From positions 218,576 through 282,575 of the forward strand of contig NZ_JAKZGR010000006.1 in NCBI RefSeq assembly GCF_022549675.1: 64,000 nucleotides of DNA, read 5' to 3'. The stretch is from Belliella kenyensis. GTDB taxonomy: Bacteria; Bacteroidota; Bacteroidia; Cytophagales; Cyclobacteriaceae. A program made the translations under genes and the position numbers. Below, in pieces: positions 8,986 through 16,643 of the stretch (position 1 is its first letter; the number at the start of each line of letters is the position of its first letter). Under the pieces are notes generated by a model. It had not been told where the DNA came from. It saw only the letters and a list, made by a program, of their open reading frames with translations, and ran no database searches.

Positions 8986-9945
8986 ATGAAAAATTTACGT
9001 TATATACCTTTTAGTCTTAAGGTAATTTGTATTACTATTTTTATGCTTACAGCTTGTGTTACAGATGATGAATCATTAGAAGATGTGTCTGATGTCCACC
9101 TTGAATATGTAGGTGAAGGAGGGATAGAAGTAGTGGATTTAGGGGCTGAAGGTTGGAAAACCATGAGTATCGAAAGTTTAGATGGAATGCATAGGCTTTT
9201 TGGAGATGCTTTTGATTTAAATGATGAAATTTTGTTAGAAAACCGGCTGTTAGCTTTAGATGGACTTGGCTATGTGGTTTTTACAGGATCAAAAGTTGGC
9301 TTTGAAATAAGACATGAAACCCCTGGTGTCTTTGAAATTATGCTAAATGAAAATGCCTCTGGTCAACATTTTGGATTTATCGTAACACTTCAAAATGAGA
9401 ATCAAAATCGGAGGATTTTTGTTGATCAAGAAGCTTCGGCAGGTTATGAATTTGAGCAAATTGAGTTTTATCTTGGCGAAAATGATGAGGATTCATTATA
9501 CATGAGAAATGATTTGTTTCGCTACTATTTTGACTTTTTGGAACCTCGTCAAGTTGAAGTCTCTCCATTCAATGGGGTAGATGTTCTGATAAATTCGTAT
9601 TTTGAGAGTGATAGTCCTGATGCCTTTGTTTGGTTTGAAAGTGAATCTTTAGAAGTGGAAGTACCATCAGAGATACATGAAGGAAATATTTATTTTTCAG
9701 GGGTTCAAAGAATTTACAGTAAAGAACCTGCTACTGCACCATACTTGTCAAATCAACTTACAACTTTGGATGCGCCAGCTGGGAACTCAGTATTCTCGAC
9801 TAGTATAGAAATGAGAAAAAGAAAAGTTTCTTATAAGCTTACCATTAAAAGTAAAAGTACCTCTGAAACCAAGGAAATTGAAGGTGCTTGGATAGAGATT
9901 AGTCCTACAGGAATGTATCAAATTGATGAAATAGTAGAGGATTAA
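8986..9945 (+). CDS. Lipoprotein of unknown function
   Basis: This 319-residue protein carries a lipoprotein signal: a hydrophobic segment ending in LTAC with the lipidation cysteine at about residue 24. The mature chain is acidic and rich in Asp, Glu, Phe and Tyr, and predicts as mostly beta strand. No family is recognised; a role at the cell surface is inferred only from the lipobox. It is flanked by a long upstream gap holding a relic of the dispersed element and by an inverted repeat downstream (9977-10022). The ATG is supported by the signal peptide that starts there. Confidence 0.75.
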   Translation: MKNLRYIPFSLKVICITIFMLTACVTDDESLEDVSDVHLEYVGEGGIEVVDLGAEGWKTMSIESLDGMHRLFGDAFDLNDEILLENRLLALDGLGYVVFTGSKVGFEIRHETPGVFEIMLNENASGQHFGFIVTLQNENQNRRIFVDQEASAGYEFEQIEFYLGENDEDSLYMRNDLFRYYFDFLEPRQVEVSPFNGVDVLINSYFESDSPDAFVWFESESLEVEVPSEIHEGNIYFSGVQRIYSKEPATAPYLSNQLTTLDAPAGNSVFSTSIEMRKRKVSYKLTIKSKSTSETKEIEGAWIEISPTGMYQIDEIVED

Positions 9946-9976
9946 ATCTTATGTATTGGAAATTATTATTTAAATA

Positions 9977-10022
9977 GATACGTTAATAGTGTGTTTATAA
10001 TTAAGCATACCATTAACGTATC
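9977..10022. terminator. Inverted repeat between convergent genes, possible terminator
   Basis: GATACGTTAAT (9977-9987) and ATTAACGTATC (10012-10022) are perfect 11-bp inverted repeats around a 24-base spacer. They lie between convergent genes, where a bidirectional terminator would fit, but no T-run follows on either strand. Confidence 0.4.
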
Positions 10023-10109
10023 ATACAATCAAAATTTAAAGACCGAATGCTGATTTTCAACCTTCACAAAGGGTGTAAATAATTTTTTTAAAGATTTGTA
10101 GTTGACTTT

Positions 10110-11444
10110 TTACCCATCATGAGTCACAGCTTTGTTAGTAATCAATAAGGTACATAGACCTGCTATGAACAAAGATGTGCCAGCCAAAACCATCGTAAAT
10201 ACTACATCTTCGCCAAATAAAAGTTTGTATAAGAAATTGATACCTCCTAAGGCAGCAAGAATCTGAGGAAGTACGATGAACATGTTGAAAATTCCCATAA
10301 AAACGCCCATTTTCTTAGGATCCACTGAGCTGGAGAGCATGGCGTAAGGCATTGAAAGTATGCTTGCCCAAGCTATACCTACTAAAGAGAAGCTTATGTG
10401 AAGCATCCACGCTTGATCTACATAATAAATACTTATAAATCCAATTCCGCCAGCAATGAGACTAAGCATGTGGACAAGTTTTCTATTAATTTTAATTTTA
10501 CTGGTAATCATAGCTAGTGTCAACGCAAAAAACATGGAGGTCAGGCCATAGGTACCTAAATAGTTTCCCACACTATCTGCGGCATTGTTGTAAGCTAAGG
10601 ATGTCGGATCTGTGGCACCAAAGACATGCTCAGTAATGGCAGGGGTAGCAAAACTCCACATGGTAAAAAAGGCAAACCAAGAAAAGAATTGAACAAGCCC
10701 CAGTTGGAACATCACTTTGGGCATGCCTATGATATTTTTGAAAATTTCTACAAACCCATTGAAGAAGCCTTGATTTTTCTCTTTTTCTGCTTTGAATTCA
10801 GCTAGATTTTCGGGCGGATATTCCTTGGTAGTGAGAATGGTGATCAAAATGCTAGAAAACAATACAAAAGCTCCTATACCAAAAGCAAACTTAACAGAAT
10901 CAGGGATGATTCCTGGCTCAGCCGTGTTTGGGACTCCTATTTGAGTCATAAACCATGGTAAATTACTCGCTATCCAAGTCCCTATACCAATGATTAATGT
11001 TTGTATCACAAATCCGTAAGATCTTTGACTATCAGGAAGTTTGTCTGCTACCAAAGCCCTGAACGGCTCCATGCTGATGTTGATGGAGGCATCCAGAATC
11101 CACAGTGACCCAACTGCCATCCATAGCGCACTGGAGTAAGGAGCAAAAAATAATGCCAATGTACTAAGCACAGCACCTATGAAGAAAAATGGTCTTCTTC
11201 TTCCCAAGATAGGATGCCAAGTACGATCACTTAGGTACCCTACTATGGGCTGTACAATAAGTCCTGTCAAAGGAGCCGCAATCCATAACATAGGAATAGC
11301 ATCTTTTTCAGCACCCAGAGTCTGGAAGATCCTAGACATAAAACCACCTTGAAGGGCGAATCCAAATTGGATGCCTAGAAATCCGAAACTCATGTTCCAA
11401 ATTTGCCAAAAGCTCAGCTTTGGTTTATTGTATTCTAATTGCAT
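10110..11444 (-). CDS. MFS sugar transporter (SLC45-like, probable maltose/glucoside importer)
   Basis: This 444-residue inner-membrane protein has about 12 hydrophobic segments. It carries the loop GYLSDRTWHPILGRRRPF between helices 2 and 3, a hallmark of the SLC45/sucrose-type major facilitator group. It lies 33 bp downstream of a cytoplasmic GH31 alpha-glucosidase on the same strand, and a LacI regulator follows upstream. This context points to import of maltose or maltooligosaccharides from the periplasm into the cell, where the GH31 enzyme would cleave them. The substrate is inferred from context and not shown by residues. ATG 11444 gives the normal length. Confidence 0.88.
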   Translation of the reverse strand: MQLEYNKPKLSFWQIWNMSFGFLGIQFGFALQGGFMSRIFQTLGAEKDAIPMLWIAAPLTGLIVQPIVGYLSDRTWHPILGRRRPFFFIGAVLSTLALFFAPYSSALWMAVGSLWILDASINISMEPFRALVADKLPDSQRSYGFVIQTLIIGIGTWIASNLPWFMTQIGVPNTAEPGIIPDSVKFAFGIGAFVLFSSILITILTTKEYPPENLAEFKAEKEKNQGFFNGFVEIFKNIIGMPKVMFQLGLVQFFSWFAFFTMWSFATPAITEHVFGATDPTSLAYNNAADSVGNYLGTYGLTSMFFALTLAMITSKIKINRKLVHMLSLIAGGIGFISIYYVDQAWMLHISFSLVGIAWASILSMPYAMLSSSVDPKKMGVFMGIFNMFIVLPQILAALGGINFLYKLLFGEDVVFTMVLAGTSLFIAGLCTLLITNKAVTHDG

Positions 11445-11477
11445 ATTATGGGTTAAATGTTAATTGCTTAATGTAAT

Positions 11478-13895
11478 CTAAAACTGAATTGTAAATGAAT
11501 CTTGCTGATTTGGGATCATAAATGTTTTTAGATCGCTGATTTTGTGATAAGGATGAAAATGGTCTGGTAATGGATCAAATTCTGTAAGCTTATCCAAAAA
11601 TGCAAATTCACCTTGGCTTGACTTAATATCCTGGCCTTTATGCTGAATTGTCTTTGAAGAAAATCCATGGAGATGTATAACCAAGGTATCATATGCTGAT
11701 GGAAATTCACCTTCGGATGAACCGATGCTAAGTACTTTTATTGTGGAGTCCCAGATGATCTCCCTCATGTGATAGTTTCCATCTAAATGGGATTTTGAAA
11801 CCCCATCATCTTCATAATGGGTATAGGTAAATTGCCCCTTTCCATGGTACAAATGTATGTGTAGTTTTCCGTCATTGGCTTCACCTGTATGCTGTATGGA
11901 CGATTGCATTGTGAAAACTGCACCAGATTTGACAAATACGGGTAAGTAACTCAAAGGGCTTTCTATGTATACTTCACTTTTACCATTATAAAAAAGGTCA
12001 TCATATAAATAATACCAATCTCCTTCAGGTAGATATACTTTGGTAATAAGGGTATGACTATCGACTGGGGCTATCAAAAAGCTGTCACAAAACAAATATT
12101 GATTTTGATATGCGCCTTGATATATTTTCTCATCATAACTATAGGATATCGCTAGACTAGAGACTATCGGCGTGCCAAATTTAGAGCTTTTGTAAAAGCC
12201 ACTATAGATGGTTGGCAATAGTTGATACCTAAGCATCATGTAATTACGCGCTATTTCTTCCACTTCCTCCCCAAAAGCCCAAGGTTCTGCATCATTCGAA
12301 TTAATCATAGAATGTGCCCTAAACAATGGAGCAAATGCAGCAATACTTATCCATCTGGCAAAAAGACCTTTGCTCGCTTCTCCTGCAAATCCCCCGATGT
12401 CATAGCCAGCAAAGGAAACTCCGCTGATACCGAGGCTATTTACTAATCTAATTCCTGCAAGCATGTGAGCGTCATTAGATACATTGTCTCCTGTCCAAGC
12501 GGCTGCATAGCGCTGTACACCAGAAAATCCAGATCTCGTGAGTACAAAAGGTCTTTCTTCAATATTTTGAATTTCAGCCCCTTCTTTAGCTGCTTTTGCC
12601 ATTTGCATACCATAAATGTTTCTGGCTTTGCGATGGCTCACTTGCTCACCTTCATAGTCAAAATTGATGAGATTCGGAGTGAATTGTCCCCAAGAAGCAG
12701 GCTCATTCATATCAGTCCAATACCCGTCTACTCCTGCATCTTTATAGAATTTCATTTTTTCTCCCCACCATTTCCTTGTTTTTTCCATAGTGAAGTCTGG
12801 AAAAGTACACCATCCTGGCCAGACCTGACCTTCATATTCTTGTCCATCAGGAAATTTCACAAAAAGATCTTTTTCTTTTCCATCATCATATGGGTCATAT
12901 CCTTTCTCCACTTTGATCCCTGGGTCCATAATCACTACTACCCTGAATCCCTTTGCTTTAAGTTTTTGAATCATTTGCTCAGGATTAGGAAACTTCTCTC
13001 CATCAAAGGTGAAAACCTTATATTTTTCCATATGATGAATATCCAAGTAAATGACATCTGCGGGCATTTTTTTATCCCTAAAGGTATTTGCAAGCGTCAA
13101 AACTTCGGATTCGGGATAATAGGAATATCTACACTGTTGGAAACCAAGCGTCCATAATGGAGGCATTTCCATTCTACCTGTGAGATATGTATAAGATGAA
13201 ATGATGGATTCGACTGTCTCATCATGTATAAAATAATAATCCATATCCCCATCATCTGCTGCATAATACATGAATCGCCTGTTTGATGCGCCAAAATTGA
13301 AAATGGATTTATGAGTATTATCAAAAAATATCCCATATGCCCGATTCTCTAATATCCCAATATAAAAGGGAATGGACATGTATAGAGGATCGTCACCTAC
13401 GCCATATGCAAAGTAATCTGTGTTCCAATTGGTATATGCAGCTCCAGCTCTATTTAAGTTGCCAGTCTTTTCTCCTAAGCCAATAAACTTCTCCTGAGCT
13501 TGTAATTTTTTGTAATTGGTAACCTCTGTTCCTAGCCAAGAAACAGAAAATGCCTCGTCATCTTCATTAAGAATCTGGCCAGATTTGTCTTTATATTTTA
13601 TGTGAAAAGGGAAGTGATTGACTAGGACTTCAAGCTTTTCAGTGATGATGATGGTTTGTTGATCAAGCTTTTTCAGCGTTACTTTCACCTCATTATCTTC
13701 TTCTACGATTACACTATATGGATTAGGATAGAATCGATCTAGCCTATTTATTTGAACTCTTACGATCTCTGGAGAAAAAACAGAGATTTTGAAATTTGCT
13801 ACATCAGTGGTTCCTGAAATTACATTTACTCCATATTCGATAGATCTTATGTTCCCAATGTGTACGTTTTGAGATCGATTTGAAGAATTTTCCAT
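11478..13895 (-). CDS. GH31 alpha-glucosidase, cytoplasmic
   Basis: This 805-residue enzyme is a glycoside hydrolase of family 31. The nucleophile region YWTDMNEP places the catalytic Asp at residue 395, and AAWTGDNVSND places the acid/base Asp at about 470. An N-terminal beta-sandwich (1-240) precedes the barrel, and C-terminal beta domains follow. There is no signal peptide, so it acts in the cytoplasm, releasing glucose from the ends of imported alpha-glucans. It forms a unit with the MFS transporter downstream. A LacI-type operator-like site lies upstream at 14064-14076, and the leader contains an inverted repeat (AAACAGTC/GACTGTTT, 13919-13949). Other GH31 activities such as alpha-xylosidase cannot be excluded by sequence alone. 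Confidence 0.92.
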   Translation of the reverse strand: MENSSNRSQNVHIGNIRSIEYGVNVISGTTDVANFKISVFSPEIVRVQINRLDRFYPNPYSVIVEEDNEVKVTLKKLDQQTIIITEKLEVLVNHFPFHIKYKDKSGQILNEDDEAFSVSWLGTEVTNYKKLQAQEKFIGLGEKTGNLNRAGAAYTNWNTDYFAYGVGDDPLYMSIPFYIGILENRAYGIFFDNTHKSIFNFGASNRRFMYYAADDGDMDYYFIHDETVESIISSYTYLTGRMEMPPLWTLGFQQCRYSYYPESEVLTLANTFRDKKMPADVIYLDIHHMEKYKVFTFDGEKFPNPEQMIQKLKAKGFRVVVIMDPGIKVEKGYDPYDDGKEKDLFVKFPDGQEYEGQVWPGWCTFPDFTMEKTRKWWGEKMKFYKDAGVDGYWTDMNEPASWGQFTPNLINFDYEGEQVSHRKARNIYGMQMAKAAKEGAEIQNIEERPFVLTRSGFSGVQRYAAAWTGDNVSNDAHMLAGIRLVNSLGISGVSFAGYDIGGFAGEASKGLFARWISIAAFAPLFRAHSMINSNDAEPWAFGEEVEEIARNYMMLRYQLLPTIYSGFYKSSKFGTPIVSSLAISYSYDEKIYQGAYQNQYLFCDSFLIAPVDSHTLITKVYLPEGDWYYLYDDLFYNGKSEVYIESPLSYLPVFVKSGAVFTMQSSIQHTGEANDGKLHIHLYHGKGQFTYTHYEDDGVSKSHLDGNYHMREIIWDSTIKVLSIGSSEGEFPSAYDTLVIHLHGFSSKTIQHKGQDIKSSQGEFAFLDKLTEFDPLPDHFHPYHKISDLKTFMIPNQQDSFTIQF

Positions 13896-14063
13896 TTTAT
13901 TTTTTATCTAGAATTGATAAACAGTCGGTGCTGGTTTACTAGACTGTTTGTCCATAAAAATATAAATGATATTCAAAGTAAAAAAATACAATTGAGCATC
14001 GATCACTTTTGAAATCACTAGAATAAATGAACAACCCTATTGAAATAGAAATGAAGGCTTATT

Positions 14064-14076
14064 CAATCGTTTGCAT
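14064..14076. promoter_or_regulatory. Candidate LacI-family operator upstream of GH31
   Basis: CAATCGTTTGCAT shares CAATCGTTTGC with the site at 15272-15285. A CG-centred, imperfect palindrome is typical of LacI/GalR operators. It sits between the lacI-type gene and the alpha-glucosidase gene, where a repressor of the GH31-MFS unit would bind. Confidence 0.5.
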
Positions 14077-14110
14077 AAAAAAATCCAAAAAATATCAGAA
14101 AATTCACATG

Positions 14111-15139
14111 TTATTTGACTGAGGATTGTCGAATGAGCAATTCTGTATCCAAAACAACTGTTTCGCCTTTAGCATCAGAATTGTTTTTGTTCGAGATACA
14201 TGACAATAGAAGTGTAGTAGCTATTTCACCCATTTTGAATCCTGGCTGCGCGATAGTTGATAATGGAGGATCTATCATGGAACAAAATTGCCAATTTGAG
14301 AAGCCTACTATGCCAATATCTGAAGGAATTTGGTACCCAAGTTCTTTTAATGCTACCATAGCACCAGCGGCAGCGATATCATTGCTGGCAAATATTCCAT
14401 CAGGAAGTATGCCTCCTTTAAGGTAAAGCGATTTTATAATGTCAAGGCTTTCCTCTTTTGTTCCTTCAGGACAATGAAAGATCCAGTCATTATTAATTGA
14501 TAGATTATGATCTGTTAAAGCGGCTAGGTAACCTTCCATTCTTTTTTTACTTATTGTGAGGTTTTTTGGGCCAGCTAGGTGGGCGATATACTTATAACCT
14601 TGATCTATGAGGTGTTTAGTCGCATCATAAGCACCTTGAAAATCATTCACTATGACATTTACAGTATTTGGAATTTCCGGTACTCTATCAAAAAAGACAA
14701 TGGGAAAGTTTAAATCTAGAAGTTTTTTGAAGTGATTGAAATCTTCGGTCTCCTTCGAGTAACTTATGAGAAGGCCATCAATCTGATTATCAAGCATAGT
14801 TTCTATACTAGATAACTCTCTAGAAAATCTCTCATTGGTTTGACAAAGTACTACATTATACCCGTTGGCAAAGGCCACTTCCTCAATTCCACTGATCACA
14901 GTAGAAAAAAAGAAATGTACCACCTCAGGGATAATCACTCCAATGGTATTTGATTTGCTTTTTCTCAGACTGAGCGCTACGGCATTGGGGCGATAGTTGA
15001 GGTGCTCAGCCAAGTCTTTGACTTTCTTTTTTGTTTCATTGCTAATCCCTGGGTAATCTTTTAGCGCTCTAGATACCGTGGAAGTGGATACATTGAGTGC
15101 TTTTGCGATATCTTTAATTGTGGCTTGCCCTAATTTCAT
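14111..15139 (-). CDS. LacI-family transcriptional regulator (maltodextrin/starch locus)
   Basis: This 342-residue protein has an N-terminal LacI helix-turn-helix (residues 6-60, TIKDIAKALNVSTSTVSRAL followed by LNYRPNAVA) and a periplasmic-binding-like sensor domain with the IGVIIPEV and IVGFSNWQF segments. It lies between the GH31-MFS pair and the divergent SusE/amylase genes, and near-identical candidate operators are found on both sides (14064-14076 and 15272-15298). It therefore probably controls this sugar locus and itself. The effector is not deducible. A plausible promoter (TTG, 18-bp spacer, TATCTTTA) precedes it at 15164-15192. Confidence 0.93.
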   Translation of the reverse strand: MKLGQATIKDIAKALNVSTSTVSRALKDYPGISNETKKKVKDLAEHLNYRPNAVALSLRKSKSNTIGVIIPEVVHFFFSTVISGIEEVAFANGYNVVLCQTNERFSRELSSIETMLDNQIDGLLISYSKETEDFNHFKKLLDLNFPIVFFDRVPEIPNTVNVIVNDFQGAYDATKHLIDQGYKYIAHLAGPKNLTISKKRMEGYLAALTDHNLSINNDWIFHCPEGTKEESLDIIKSLYLKGGILPDGIFASNDIAAAGAMVALKELGYQIPSDIGIVGFSNWQFCSMIDPPLSTIAQPGFKMGEIATTLLLSCISNKNNSDAKGETVVLDTELLIRQSSVK

Positions 15140-15163
15140 GAAAATTATATTATTCTAATATTC

Positions 15164-15192
15164 TAAAGATAGTTAAAATCGAATATTTGCAA
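15164..15192 (-). promoter_or_regulatory. Probable promoter of the LacI-family gene
   Basis: On the minus strand, TTG (15192-15190) is followed after 18 bases by TATCTTTA (15171-15164), one base from the -7 consensus TAnnTTTG. The spacing is close to that of Bacteroidota promoters, and the ATG is 25 bp downstream. Confidence 0.45.
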
Positions 15193-15271
15193 GCTATGTT
15201 TCAGAAATATCAATTATAATTTTTAAAATTAAGTGATGCCCATGTTACTATTTTTGTAAAATCAACCACAT

Positions 15272-15298
15272 CGCAATCGTTTGCGGTGACGATTGCAT
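15272..15298. promoter_or_regulatory. Candidate LacI-family operator upstream of the SusE-like gene
   Basis: GCAATCGT (15273-15280) and ACGATTGC (15289-15296) form a perfect 8-bp inverted repeat with an 8-base spacer. The overlapping CGCAATCGTTTGCG (15272-15285) is itself a LacI-like half-palindrome, also seen at 14064. It lies between the two divergent transcription units. Confidence 0.6.
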
Positions 15299-15489
15299 AA
15301 ATATTTATAGAAGATTGTAGAAAAAAATATTTGCTAAGTAATGAAGGATTATATAATATAGTTGATGGTTAAAACTGATTGTAAAAAAATCAATTACCCA
15401 CTAAAATAGAATCTTTGTATTATCTGAATTTTAAATATCAATTAAATAATATATCAATTTGACAATTTATACCTAAAATCAAACTACTT

Positions 15490-16539
15490 ATGAGAATTAT
15501 TACTAAATTATTATTTATTGTTTTTGCATTGCCCTTGATTTGGTCATGTGAAACCATTGATGAGCCTAAAGTTATCACGCAAACAGGCGCAACTATCGCA
15601 AGCCCACCAAGCAGCTTGGTATTGTTAAGTGAAAATGCAGAAGAAGTCATCGTTTTCAATGTAGCCCCGGGTAATTTTGGCGTTGAGGCTGGGAAAGTCA
15701 GCTATACTATTCAAATTGATGCAGTGGGAAATAATTTTGCAGCGCCTGTTGCAGTAGGTACTGATACTTTGACAACCGTAGAAGTTAAAGTGAGTGATTT
15801 GAATAGAAGAGCAATTGCAAAAGGCCTTGATGCTGAGGTAGCCGGTAACTTAGAATTTCGAGTTCTTTCTGATCCCTCGAGAGAAGGTTTACCAAATGTT
15901 GTAGGACCTGCGGTCACTATTTCGGTTACACCTTACCCTACTCAAATTGAGTTACCTTCACTTAGAATACCAGGTGATTATCAAGGATGGAATCCTGGTA
16001 ACAATAATACCATAATCTACTCAGAGGAATCAAATGATGTATACGAAGGATTTGTTCATGTATTGTCAGGTACTGGGGAGTTTAAATTCATAACAGGTCC
16101 TGCGTGGGACGAATTTCCTGACTATGGACTTGGTGCTAGCGCCAATTCATTGGTAGCAGGTGGTGGAAATATAAGTATTCCTGCTGGGTTTGGTACTTAC
16201 AAAGTAAAGGCAAACTTGGATGATTTGACATATGAGCTTGAAAAAGTAGGTACATGGGGAATTATCGGTGATGCTACTCCTGGTGGTTGGAATACTGAAA
16301 CTCCAATGTTGTTCGATAGGGATGAAAACGTTTTGAAAATTACGCTTAATTTAGTAGTTGGTAAGTTTAAATTCAGAACCGAAGACAATACTTGGGCACA
16401 AAACTATGGGGCAAGCTCTGAAGCTGGAATTGCCGTTTTTGATGGTTCAGATATAGATATCACCGAGGCTGGTAATTATACCATCATTTTGGATATGAAG
16501 ACTCCATGGGAGATTAGGTATTCTTTTACAAAGAATTAA
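15490..16539 (+). CDS. SusE-like starch-binding outer-membrane lipoprotein
   Basis: This 349-residue protein begins with a lipoprotein signal (LPLIWSC, lipidated Cys at about residue 20). A SusE-type N-terminal domain follows (residues 45-150, with SPPSSLVLLSENAEEVIVF). After it come two starch-binding modules: one with IPGDYQGWNPG (about 160-250), the other with WGIIGDATPGGWNTETPM (about 255-349). SusE/F proteins display starch-binding domains on the cell surface. No SusC or SusD gene is adjacent, which is unusual. Two alpha-amylases lie downstream, supporting starch use. A LacI-type operator lies upstream and a strong terminator downstream. Confidence 0.88.
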   Translation: MRIITKLLFIVFALPLIWSCETIDEPKVITQTGATIASPPSSLVLLSENAEEVIVFNVAPGNFGVEAGKVSYTIQIDAVGNNFAAPVAVGTDTLTTVEVKVSDLNRRAIAKGLDAEVAGNLEFRVLSDPSREGLPNVVGPAVTISVTPYPTQIELPSLRIPGDYQGWNPGNNNTIIYSEESNDVYEGFVHVLSGTGEFKFITGPAWDEFPDYGLGASANSLVAGGGNISIPAGFGTYKVKANLDDLTYELEKVGTWGIIGDATPGGWNTETPMLFDRDENVLKITLNLVVGKFKFRTEDNTWAQNYGASSEAGIAVFDGSDIDITEAGNYTIILDMKTPWEIRYSFTKN

Positions 16540-16559
16540 ATTGATGGACTAGAGAAAAT

Positions 16560-16595
16560 AAAAGTATCGGGCATACCCGATACTTTTATTTTTTT
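16560..16595 (+). terminator. Terminator after the SusE-like gene
   Basis: AAAAGTATCGGG (16560-16571) and CCCGATACTTTT (16576-16587) form a perfect 12-bp stem with a CATA loop and a T-rich tail. Some transcripts may read through to the amylase 50 bp downstream. Confidence 0.85.
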
Positions 16596-16643
16596 ATAGG
16601 ATTCCTTTTCTGCTATGTTTCAAAACTGTATTTATAAAATTCA

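Larger units (their letters stand above)
15140..15489. other. Divergent regulatory region lacI / susE-like
   Basis: This 350-bp A+T-rich gap lies between divergent genes. It holds a probable lacI promoter and a double operator-like inverted repeat. No SusC/SusD remnant or other coding sequence is visible. Confidence 0.6.

Noticed and set aside
12465..13157. 230-codon open frame on the plus strand inside the GH31 gene
   Set aside because: It is antisense to a well-supported enzyme, shows no motif and a poor composition, and is explained as a shadow of the real frame.
15140..15489. SusC/SusD gene remnant upstream of the SusE-like gene
   Set aside because: No frame longer than a few codons carries any SusC or SusD motif; the gap is only 350 bp and regulatory in character.
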